Below, piece by piece: positions 38,001 through 45,782 of a stretch of DNA of 64,000 bases (position 1 is its first letter; every line of letters begins with the position of its first letter). The DNA comes from Chamaelirium japonicum (lineage: Eukaryota > Streptophyta > Magnoliopsida > Liliales > Melanthiaceae), in NCBI GenBank assembly GCA_947650365.1, contig OX393549.1:11972073-12036072 (forward strand), written 5' to 3'. Below the pieces are notes generated by a model. It was not told where the DNA came from. It saw only the letters and a program-made list of their open reading frames with translations, and made no database searches. Both the position numbers and the translations under genes were made by a program.

Positions 38001-39924
38001 ATGAGGGAGAATATAGTCAAAGTTGTGTTAGACACATTCAATGTTGCCACCAGTAATATCAGGTTTTCATAGTTGTTTTAAGGATTGTTTTGACTTATTC
38101 CCCCCCTCCCAAAAAAAATTAATAATACTAATAATAATATAAGTGCCAATACCCCCCCCCCCCTGCCAAAGTTTTCATTATTAACTTCACCACTCCCCCA
38201 CCCCCCGAACCTTCTGATCTCTATTTCACTTGTTGAGTTAGCATCGCTTGCACAACCGACTGACTATTTCGCCCCTCATTCAAATTAGACTCTCCCCTTC
38301 TGTCTATTCATTACTTAGGGGTACCCCCCACTTGTAGATACCTTTGATTTAACATGGAAGACGACCCAAGTTCAGAATTGGTGAGCTTCAATATATGGCT
38401 AAATAATGAAAACTTAAAAAAAATGAGGATTTGAGAGGTTTTATGGCATGGTATCAGCTTTGAAACCATATTTAATCCTTTACCCAAACATTTTTCACTT
38501 AGGGCTTGGAGCTGTAATCTTGGATTTCAATCTTTAATGGAGTTTAGAAACCCAATCGTGATGAAAACCCTTTTGTAAAGGGAAATCTTCATCTCTTTCC
38601 TCAAATCCAAAGACCAAGAAACCCATTTGTGAGAGAAACTTATTCTTAAGGGGAGATCTTCATCTCCTTCCTCTAATCCTAGACCAAGGGGCACATTCAT
38701 GAGATAAGACATTCACATCCTTCCTCAAACCAGAGGTGAAGAAACCCACTTGTGAGGGAAACTCATTCATGAGGGGAGATCTTTACGTCCCTCCTCAAAT
38801 CCTAGATCAAGTGAGGAACTCAATCATGTGAGGAGATCTTTAAATCTTTCCTCAAATCCGAGGTCAAGAAACCATTCATGAAGGAAAACCATAATTGTGG
38901 GGAGATCTTCCTCATCTCCATGTTGACGAATGGATTCTTCGCGAATGAGTTTCTTGAACTAGGATTCAAGGAAGATGGAGCTGCGAGGGGTAAAATAGTC
39001 CCACAAAAAGGAGGCATTGGACGGAGTAGCAGACAACAATGATTGACTATCTGAATTGGGTAATGAACACTTTGGGAGGTATTTTACTTGGCACCTAAAT
39101 GTTTGAGGGGTAAGTCAAAATAACCCTTGTTTTAATTAGAATGAGATTTTGAGTATGACCCAAATTGTGGTTGTAGGGTATCTTAAAGGTATGAAGATGC
39201 CTTTTGGTGAATAGAAGGCAAGAATGACGAAAAGAATCTAAGAAGGCTGTGATGAGGCTTGGTGGCGCACCTTGAATATGAGCCTCTTCCCGATCTTGCC
39301 GGCGGGGTGGTTGGCCGCATACTGCTCCCTGGTCAGATTCCGCGCGCCCATCAGCGCGGCGGCGACAGTGTCCCCGAACACCATCTGAATGGCAGCAGAC
39401 GTAACGGGAGCGAGATCGAAGGGGCAGAGCTCACGCTCGAGGGGGAGGTGGACGTTCATATCACATCGCGCCGCAAGGGGGCTGCCCTCGACGGAGGTGA
39501 GGGAGATCACAGAGGCGCCCTTGGCGCGGGCACAGGGGACGAGAGCGAGGAGCTCGTCGGAGGATCCGGACTTGGAGAGGAGGACGAGGATGTCTCCAGG
39601 GAAGATAGCTCCGATGTCGCCGTGGAGGGCGTCCACGGGCGAGATGAAGGCGGAGCGGAGGAGGCCGAGGGAGGCGACGGTTTGGGAGAGCTTCTGCGCG
39701 ACGAGGCCGGACTTTCCGACCCCCGAGAAGATGACGGCGCCGGGGGCGTCGAGGAGGGCCTGGGCAAATGCCTGGGCCTGAGAGAGGTCCAGGTGGTCGA
39801 AGAAGTGGTTCAGGTGGCGCTGCTGTGACCGGAAAAGCCGGCCCAGCTCGCCGGTGTCGATATCCGGCTTCCCGGATTTGGGGCCGGGATTCGCCGTCGG
39901 CGATGTAGGGGACGGCAGCGACCC

Positions 39925-39927
<3 letters not shown>
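22901..39927 (-). CDS. SETH3: Arabinose-5-phosphate isomerase (SIS + CBS domains), complete gene, 345 aa
   Basis: The enzyme interconverts D-ribulose-5-phosphate and D-arabinose-5-phosphate, the first step toward KDO, a sugar of pectin rhamnogalacturonan II. Coding exons are 39271-39927 (657 nt), 28796-29019 (224 nt) and 22901-23057 (157 nt), which sum to 1,038 nt and close in frame. The SIS domain spans about residues 40-190 and shows the GVGKSG loop (69-74), HGD (102-104), SKSGSSDE (118-125) and the NHPAGKIG end motif (206-213). Two CBS domains follow (about 220-275 and 285-340). The protein ends HGLVSAGL, and its length matches plant homologues. Introns are 10,251 bp and 5,738 bp with GT...AG borders. 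Exon 1 is strikingly GC-rich against AT-rich introns. All catalytic landmarks look intact, so I judge it functional. The introns carry an LTR-element relic, a gypsy gag relic, hAT-like elements and a decayed copy of exon 1. Confidence 0.93.
23228..23697. mobile_element. Foldback element, 470 bp, in SETH3/KdsD intron 2
   Basis: Arms of roughly 200 bp (containing GGGACTTGCAACTCCCAGG on the left, complementary on the right) flank a short centre, with ends GTGTTAG...CTAACAC. No clear target duplication. It begins about 170 bp from coding exon 3. Confidence 0.65.
24002..24233. repeat. Tandem duplication, about 117 bp x 2
   Basis: TTGACAAGG, GATCCTATAGGACTAT and ATTTGGTTTTGAATC recur in the same order in units about 24002-24118 and 24119-24233, inside intron 2. 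Confidence 0.75.
24400..27055 (-). mobile_element. Ty3/gypsy gag relic in SETH3/KdsD intron 2
   Basis: Same strand as the host gene. Near 26480-26330 an interrupted frame reads [19 protein letters not shown], typical gypsy gag. Near 24690 it reads [14 protein letters not shown], an intact CCHC zinc knuckle. A primer-binding-like site (GGATCAGAGCAAG) lies near 27035-27050, so the 5' LTR should extend right of 27055. A hAT-like element splits gag at 25068-26171. Stops make it dead. Confidence 0.7.
25068..26171. mobile_element. hAT-like element, 1.1 kb (TTTCGCGAAAT family, copy 1)
   Basis: Exact 8-bp duplication CCTCTAAG (25060-25067 and 26172-26179). Ends CAAGGTACAAAATCTCGAAA and, inverted, CAAGGTTCGAAATTTCC. 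Contains an internal palindrome of about 92 bp (25331-25423). Its sibling at 33057-34182 is in the opposite orientation. Confidence 0.88.
27056..28521. other. Intron 2, probable gypsy LTR region
   Basis: Presumed 5' LTR of the gypsy relic plus unassigned sequence; I could not fix its outer border. The open frames at 27403-27687 match nothing I know. Confidence 0.35.
28522..28704. repeat. Tandem duplication, about 92 bp x 2
   Basis: AGAATGGAAAACTACAAA, TAATCAGGCTC and CATGAGATCATAAA recur in order in two adjacent units, about 100 bp from exon 2 inside intron 2. Confidence 0.8.
28796..29019 (-). CDS. SETH3: SETH3/KdsD exon 2 (first CBS domain)
   Basis: 224 nt from the acceptor CGTATGCAG, encoding [18 protein letters not shown], then the CBS core with [12 protein letters not shown] and [19 protein letters not shown], ending EMCN plus two bases of an Arg codon at donor GTAGAT. 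An apparent stop right after EMCNR lies in the intron. Confidence 0.93.
29020..30725. other. SETH3/KdsD intron 1, left part
   Basis: AT-rich intron. A segment containing CCCACATTCAGAACTTACTT and CAGATCTTGGGATTAA is duplicated (about 30054-30131 and 30169-30252). Otherwise nothing recognised. Confidence 0.55.
31217..33011. mobile_element. hAT-like element, 1.8 kb, in the LTR
   Basis: Flanks ATTGAACT (31209-31216) and ATTGAGCC (33012-33019) agree at 6 of 8 positions; the second LTR (near 35191) shows the unoccupied site. Arms are rich in ACCGG/CCGGT. The middle holds GA-rich and CGACGAG-rich low-complexity sequence (31680-32100), ATAAGTC words and CCTAA-rich sequence. No transposase. Confidence 0.65.
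33057..34182. mobile_element. hAT-like element, 1.1 kb (TTTCGCGAAAT family, copy 2)
   Basis: Exact 8-bp duplication TCTAGACC (33049-33056 and 34183-34190); the second LTR carries one uninterrupted CTCTAGACC at the same place. Ends CAAGGTTCGAAATCTCC and, inverted, CAAGGAACAAAAAATCG. Same interior as 25068-26171, inverted. Confidence 0.88.
35477..36840. other. SETH3/KdsD intron 1, middle
   Basis: AT-rich, no gene. Around 36590-36640 the words ATCAACAAGCAAAGC and TTTCATCCT also occur at 29770-29810, perhaps because the exon-1 duplication took intron sequence with it. Confidence 0.4.
36841..37741 (-). pseudogene. Decayed duplicate of SETH3/KdsD exon 1 inside the gene's own intron 1
   Basis: Both halves of exon 1 (39271-39927) align here in the same order and strand. 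The readable part at 37458-37724 includes [19 protein letters not shown], and 36841-37170 matches the second half of the exon. The copy is broken: many C-to-T/G-to-A type changes at former CpG sites, small indels, no start codon context, an insertion of about 290 bp at 37173-37462, and the splice donor position reads AT instead of GT. It lies about 1.5 kb downstream of the real exon 1 in transcription order, so it is transcribed as intron. It is best read as an old tandem duplication rather than an alternative exon. Confidence 0.85.
37173..37462. mobile_element. Small LTR-like insertion inside the duplicated exon
   Basis: The insert has no counterpart in the real exon 1. It begins TGTAAATAAATC and near its end reads TTCTAACA then TGGTATCAGAG, the classic plant primer-binding site for initiator tRNA-Met just after an LTR-like CA end. 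It may be a TRIM-like or truncated LTR fragment; AGGCT/AGGCC at the borders could be a worn target duplication. The end overlaps a palindrome (ATCAGAGGCCTCTGAT). Confidence 0.5.
38082..39126. mobile_element. MULE-type element, 1.05 kb, carrying a minisatellite
   Basis: Exact 9-bp duplication TTGTTTTAA (38073-38081 and 39127-39135). Ends GGATTGTTTTGACTT and, inverted, GGGTTATTTTGACTT, matching the termini of the small MITEs at 19766 and 41446. Its right end lies about 145 bp from SETH3/KdsD coding exon 1. No coding sequence recognised. Confidence 0.85.
38525..38925. repeat. Minisatellite, about 65 bp x 5-6, inside the MULE-type element
   Basis: Degenerate units with GGGGAGATCTTCATCTCC, TCCTCAAATCC, CAAGAAACCCA and CATGAGGGAAACTCATT. 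Confidence 0.75.
39271..39927 (-). CDS. SETH3: SETH3/KdsD exon 1 (SIS domain, residues 1-219)
   Basis: Starts [15 protein letters not shown], contains the whole sugar-isomerase domain and ends RLIFK at AAG followed by the donor GTGCGC. The open frame runs 33 nt past the donor, but those residues do not continue the CBS linker, whereas exon 2 resumes with VKDVMKK. High GC, especially at third positions. Confidence 0.93.

Positions 39928-39960
<33 letters not shown>
39928..39960 (-). repeat. (CT)n / (GA)n tract in the SETH3/KdsD 5' leader
   Basis: A run of TC dinucleotides (GA on the coding strand) directly 5' of the ATG, a frequent feature of plant core promoters and leaders. Confidence 0.7.
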
Positions 39961-39965
<5 letters not shown>

Positions 39966-40051
39966 GCGAGTTTTAACGGAGAAGGGAAAGGGGGAGGAAG
40001 ACGGGATCGCAATTTGAGACCATCAACTTCTCCATCTTTATCAGGCCATAC

Positions 40052-40155
40052 TGACGTGGCATCTGATCATACCGTTCGTTTACCAACAAATTGTGCTTTC
40101 TGACACCACCGGTCAGAGCTGGGTGCAACAGACGGTTGTAATCATTACCACGTCA
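40052..40155 (-). promoter_or_regulatory. Two inverted TGACGTGG boxes upstream of SETH3/KdsD
   Basis: TGACGTGG at 40052-40059 (plus) and its reverse complement at 40148-40155 lie about 125-230 bp upstream of the start codon. They have the ACGT core bound by plant bZIP factors. Function is inferred only from motif and position. Confidence 0.4.
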
Positions 40156-40283
40156 GGATGTTTTTTTTTTTTTCAAGAACGTCAGGGCGTCCGATCTGTC
40201 GGCAAGCGGCCAGCGCATCCAGCACTGGCCGATGCCGGGAAAATTTTCAAGTACCATACAACCGCGGGGCCCAGTGCAGCATG

Positions 40284-40446
40284 ATTTTGTTCCAACCTCT
40301 TTAAAGCGGTTGGAGCGTCCTCTCTCTCTCTGTCATTTGTCCATTCCAAGGACATGTTTGTCATTTCATACTCTTTATCATGTGAAATGACCAAGAACCC
40401 TCGTGATGGACCAATAACAAAGAGCGGGATATTTGGTTGGAACGTA
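40284..40446. mobile_element. Foldback MITE (GTTCCAACC type, copy 1) upstream of SETH3/KdsD
   Basis: Ends GTTCCAACCTCTTTAAAG and, inverted, CGTTCCAACC; the centre holds ATGACAAAC/GTTTGTCAT-like sequence. Same family as 42053-42233. It starts about 350 bp from the start codon. Borders approximate. Confidence 0.65.
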
Positions 40447-40879
40447 ATAGAGGGTGAATATGTTTTATTTATATGTTTTAGAAGGTAGATATGTAAATTT
40501 AAGGGTTTTGGGGGTTAATATGTAATTAGACTAGTTTGTAGGGGTTTATTTATAAAAATAAAAAAAAAGAAAGAAAAGAAAGATATTTGTTGCTACTTGT
40601 GTGGCTAGTTTGATTAATCAATTCACTCATTCGTTGTTTTATTCATTAATCAATTCTATGGTGAGTAGCTTTTTTGTATGAGAATTGATTTATCATCGGA
40701 ATCTATCATCCACGCCATGCGAATCGGGCAAAATGGTAGTCACACATTTTTCTAACCAAAGTTTCACCTTCGGCATCAAAGCATGTGCATTATACTTGTG
40801 TTTAAATTAGCAGGCACATAGCACTCAGGGTGTCGGATCCGTCGTGCACGCTTTACAGGGTTTCGGAGTAGTACACTGA
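40447..40879. other. Upstream of SETH3/KdsD, nothing recognised
   Basis: AT-rich sequence with no gene or repeat I can name. Confidence 0.45.
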
Positions 40880-41193
40880 TCATCTGCTGATGCGGTGCGA
40901 GTTCTCGAGGCACGTATGGAGGCATTTCCTTGACAAGCTGAATATGACTCTTTCGCCGTCATCGATGGACTCTCTTTGGGGTTCTTGTCGTCGTAAGAGG
41001 TTCCGCGGTCCTTATCGCAAAGGTTGGGATGTGCTTGCCATCAGTGTTGGACGATCTGGCTTGAGCGGAACCGACGGACATTCCAGAACAAGAGGGGCAC
41101 ATGCGAGGACGTGATTTTTCACTCCAAGTCGCTGATCCATCTTTGGGCTGGCAATCTGAGACCGGGGACGACATATTTCATCATGGAACTTTG
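40880..41193 (+). mobile_element. LINE 3' tail relic
   Basis: Reads MRCEFSRHVWRHFLDKLNM and, one frame over, WTIWLERNRRTFQNKRGTCE, the conserved tail after the zinc-binding region of plant LINE ORF2. A shift separates the two. Cut off by a MITE at 41197. Confidence 0.7.
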
Positions 41194-41196
41194 TAA

Positions 41197-41951
41197 GAGC
41201 ATATCCAACGGCCTCCGAACTAGGAGGACCTCCTAAGCACTGTGGGCCCTATTTTGGCAGTCACCTCATCAAAATATCCTAGTTGAGTGAAGGTCCCCTC
41301 CAACGGCCTCCAAACTAGTATATCCTAGTCATTTTACACCAAACCCCTCCATATTTGTAACTTATTTAAACCCTCCAAATTTACATCAAACGGATAAAAT
41401 ATAATCGTTGGACGGTGCATGCATCCTTGGACATATAAAAGATTAGGGTTATTTTCGCTTTACCCCCCCAAATTTTGCCTTGAATTAGACTTTACCCCCA
41501 AAATTTTCATTAATTAGACTTTACCCCCCAAAACTAACTGTTCCATCAGCTCACCTCCCAAAACTTTATTTCTTTTCCGTCAGCTCACCCTTTCTCTTAG
41601 ATGGTGAGCTAACGGAACAATTAGTTTTGGGGGGGGTAAAGTCTAATAAATAAAAATATGTGGATAAAATCTAATTCAAGGCAAAATTTGGGGTGCAAAG
41701 TCAAAATAACCCAAAATATTATTTGTAAAAAAAAAATTAATTCGCTGGGATGTTCCGAAGGACCTCTTTTGTATTTGGAGCCGTTCGGAGGCTCTGAGCA
41801 AACATGGCCCATGTGAGCATCACATTAGTCTTCACAGCACCAAACGGAGCCAGTTGTAGCATCATCAGACGGCTCGGAGAGTCACATCCTCCTTCAGAGC
41901 TCTCTTCACATCCTCATTCAGAGCTCTCTTCGGAAGCCATTGGAGATGCTC
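41197..41951. mobile_element. PIF/Harbinger-like MITE with nested MULE MITE
   Basis: Ends GAGCATATCCAACGGCCTCC and, inverted, GAGCATCTCCAATGGCTTCC, flanked by TAA on both sides (41194-41196, 41952-41954). Three-base TWA duplications fit PIF/Harbinger. Confidence 0.7.
41446..41712. mobile_element. MULE-type foldback MITE, 267 bp (copy 2)
   Basis: Flanks AAAAGATTA and AAAATATTA (9 bp, one change). Ends GGGTTATTTT...AAAATAACCC. Same as 19766-20030, but its central segment is in the other orientation. Confidence 0.85.
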
Positions 41952-42052
41952 TAACTAGACGGTTCATCTTTCCCGTCTCCTTCTCTTTCCTCAATTCTCC
42001 TTATATAACTCTTTACTTCACTCTGCAGGTAGGGGTAAAGGCCAAACCTCCC

Positions 42053-42233
42053 CTTCATTCTGTTCCAACCTCCTTAAAGAGCTTGGAGCATCCCGCTCTC
42101 TCTCATTGGTCCATCTCGAAGGCTTTTGATCATTTCACATGATAAACAGTATGAAATGACAAACATATCCTTGGAATGGACCAATGAGAAAGAGCGGGAT
42201 GCTCCAACCTCTTGAAAGAGGTTGGAACAAAAC
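42053..42233. mobile_element. Foldback MITE (GTTCCAACC type, copy 2)
   Basis: Arms with GTTCCAACCTC, GGAGCATCCCGCTCT and CTCATTGGTCCAT are inverted across a short centre. Borders approximate. Confidence 0.7.
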
Positions 42234-43706
42234 CGTACTCCTGTCAATAGAAAGTGGCTTAACCAGGTTGAGCTCCTAAACCTGAGGTCCAAATGACCCC
42301 ATCTTACCCATTGTCAAAGGGTGATCCATCACCTGGATCTACTAATTCCAGATCTTTTTTGTTGCAAGTACCCAAACCCTAGCTCCACTCCGGCCTCCCT
42401 TCCACGCTTATCCAATCTTTCAGGCACGTCCGGCGTCCGGATTCCCTCCACGCCACGCTCGTCCAGCACCCCTCCACATCTCCAAGCAACGAGCCGCTTG
42501 GAGATGCTCTATAACGAACCGATTTTGGTCCGAAACCAATGCCAGACCCAGGCCCACCCCAGTAATCTCTCTTTATCCTGTTTTTACAACTTTATCACAA
42601 GGGGAAAGACGACAAGTCGTATAATTTATCCAGTAAGTTGTCATTCGAAATCGAACCAAGAACCAAAAAGTTAATAGTTTGAAATCCCCGTCGACAGAAA
42701 ACCAAGATGGAAATGTCAAACTAACACAATCTCTCTCTAAGATTCGACATATAAAGAACGATTGGCAAGCCGTACATGACAATAGTGCTCGATGGTTTGC
42801 TCACTGGAATCATAAACAGGACATCTTCAGTACTTGCAGCACCAACATGGACAGCTTAGATGAAGATTGGTGGTGTGGATGGTGCGCATAAATACTGATG
42901 CCGATGAGCTCAATGAAAGAAAGCAACTTTAAGATTCTCAAAGGATACAGATGATGACAGCCTCTCCATCGAGCATGACCTCTGAAAACTAATCATAACT
43001 ACAAACCACCTCACCAATCAGGGACTCGATCAGGCCGCCAAGAGTCATAGATGCTGACTTCCGACATCATTGGTTGATACCTTAAGGATTTCTAGAGGGC
43101 TACCTGTCAGCAAAACATGGTCACTAGTTTCGGTTATATGCTTCAATGCATATCATAGTAAATGTGAACAGTCAAGAAACAAGTAAAAATCCTGGTTCGG
43201 CAATATTTCGGTTAAGGCAAAGCTTGGGGAAATCAGCTTAATTCGAGAATGTCGAAATAAAAACATGTAAAAATCGGGGGAACGGCAGGGTTCGGGATTT
43301 AATTGGCTAAGTCAAAATTCAGAAAGAAAAAAAAGGGCAAAATTGGAAAAAAAATCAGGAATAAAAATAAGAATTATAAAGTCATTTATTGTATAAAAGA
43401 TTTATTTCAACTTTTTAATTTATATTAAAGTAAAAAAAAAAGACATTCTTAATCTATAATTATAAATACAATATTATCAGGTAACAAGTCATCATCAAAA
43501 AACAGCCTCCACATCCCAATTAAGTTTCATCAACAAAACAACACAAGTATATAAATATAATTGCAAAATAAATATTACAAAATTTATGCTCAAAAATCAA
43601 AATATAATTCTATGGCTCCTAGTTAGGACCAGCAATAAAGAGAAACAAGCCCCAAATTTGCATCATCCTATGTAGCTACATGCTGCTATATCCTGCTCAT
43701 TTTTTG
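42234..43706. other. Intergenic between PRP39 and SETH3/KdsD
   Basis: No gene recognised. CC-rich at 42370-42480, AT-rich beyond 43300. Confidence 0.45.
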
Positions 43707-44220
43707 CAGTGTTTTAAAAAACTCGCCCCAGGGTACGCCCGTGGCGGCTCCAACTAGGTCTTTTTTCCTATTGGGCTTACGCCCAAACCACTAGGGCGTA
43801 CACCCCGAACGCCCGGGCACGCCTTTTACACCCCAATGGCCTGGGCTTACGCTCCACTGGAGTTTGTCTGCATAGTTAAAAAAAATGAATTGATTGCTAT
43901 CGTATGATTTTTTATATGCATCTTACTCTCTTGGATGACGATATGATATTTTGGGAACTAAAGTTTTTTAAATTGGTTCTATATCATGTATGGAATGGTA
44001 GAATCTATGGAATATAAACATTGATAGTTTGAATTTTGGTTAGAAACTTATAATTAGATCTTAAATGATATTGAAAGAAAATGACAAGTTCATTTTTATT
44101 ATCGTTTTTATATATTTGTGATTTATCAACCATGTTTGTAGGCTTAAATGCTTTGTTTGCTAACTTTGCTGATAGTATTTTTTATTTTATTTGTTTTTAA
44201 TCTATTTTCACTCTTTTATA

Positions 44221-44253
<33 letters not shown>

Positions 44254-44310
44254 TTTTAAATTAAAAAATTAAAATTCATGGGGCTTACGCCCCCGCCTCT
44301 GAAAACACTG
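43707..44310. mobile_element. hAT-like MITE with internal TA microsatellite (copy 1)
   Basis: Starts CAGTGTTTTAAAAAACTCGC; inverted right end CAGTGTTTTCAGAGGCGG. Flanks ATTTTTTG and ATTTTTTT. Interior (TA)n at about 44226-44254. Lies just past the PRP39 3' end. Confidence 0.78.
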
Positions 44311-44537
44311 ATTTTTTTAGGGTTCATTGTCACCAGACTTTTTGTCTGGTGACAATGAATTCATCAATAAGTCATTGAGATTTTTGTCGCTGTGATTACA
44401 ACTCAAATCCATAATGTGATAACAAAGGCAGCAGCATGAGAAGTTTGAAAATGATTGGAGTGCCAAGAAATGAAAGAAGACTCACCTAACATAGATATGT
44501 GACAAGAAAAGTCCTTGAAAATAATATGGCAGATCGA

Positions 44538-44630
44538 CTAATAATAGCTGCCATAATATGGCTGAGGAGGAGCGACAGCTGCTTGCTGCTGAGGAAATGC
44601 TGCCACCGGTGCTGGCTGGGCATAGCTTTG
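44538..44630 (-). CDS. PRP39: PRP39 terminal exon (30 aa and stop)
   Basis: After acceptor TTATCCACAG it encodes QSYAQPAPVAAFPQQQ, then AAVAPPQPYYGSYY and TAG at 44538-44540. This is the conserved PRP39 C-terminus, separated from the rest by a 10.9 kb intron. Confidence 0.9.
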   Translation of the reverse strand, partial: QSYAQPAPVAAFPQQQAAVAPPQPYYGSYY

Positions 44631-45719
44631 CTGTGGATAAGAAGAATAGTACAATTACAACAACAATCTGATTATAATTCAACAAATGCAATCATATAAG
44701 AAAAAAAAATCTAAATTCCAAAAAAATTAATAAATGTCAATTTTACAAAATGTCAAAAATGATTATGTCAGCACATAATAAGCAGCATAAATCTAGACGG
44801 TAGAGCAGATCTCAATTTAGTAAATGTCGAAAATTTAAACCCCGGCAAAGACGAATTCCATCTCATCTAATCTAAAGTCTAAACAGCATCAATCAAGCTA
44901 GAGTGGCTAAGAGTCGGATCAAAATGACAAAATTTAAGGCTTGGCAACCAAACACTTAAAGGAACCGAGAAATCAGGCCTTTCAAAAGGGTGAGCAGAAG
45001 TACTACCGGTAGCTAGTCAAGAAGGGGGGCAGAACCATAACCCAGAACAATCTAGAAGTGTACATTAGCCTAAATTGCGCCCAAGAACACTATAGCTATC
45101 CAAATTTTCTCTAAGTGTTCCCTAGACTTTCTTCGAGTTTTTTCCAGGGGAACTCAAACAAAGAACAAGATTCACAATACACTTAGCCTTGCATGTCCAG
45201 TGCAGAATTATGACCATAGAACCAGCAGAATAATATTTTTGAGAACAATCACATCAACCAACTTGGGAATAAACTATGATGACACAGATTATTTAGAAAC
45301 CATGAAGCTTAGCATGCAAAACTAGTAAGAAGATATATGATGAAGAGTAAAGCTGATGTGGATCACTAACCATATTTCTATGTTAAGCATGCCTCATTTA
45401 ATTAAGCTAAAATTGGCATTTTCTAATCCATTGTGATTCGTTCATGTCGACTTTGAAGCACGATCAGTGTTTTAAAAAGCAACCTAGGCGGTCCTAGGCA
45501 GGTCTACGCGGCCGGCTAGACGGGCCTAGGAACTAGAACGTGTATAGATGTTATTTTATTATTAATAATCATAAATTTATGATTTGGAATGTAAAACTAT
45601 GGATATTATGATATTATCTGAGATAGTATCATGCTTGATTTTGTTCTTGTTAATCTTGAATTTATGGTTATGTAAATGATACATGCTCTTTAAAATAATA
45701 TTTGGGACAATCTTGAATT

Positions 45720-45782
<63 letters not shown>

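Noticed and set aside
39259-40012. Long open frames of 130-189 aa antisense or frame-shifted to SETH3/KdsD exon 1
   Set aside because: Shadow frames of a GC-rich real exon; the minus-strand frame with the SIS motifs explains the sequence.
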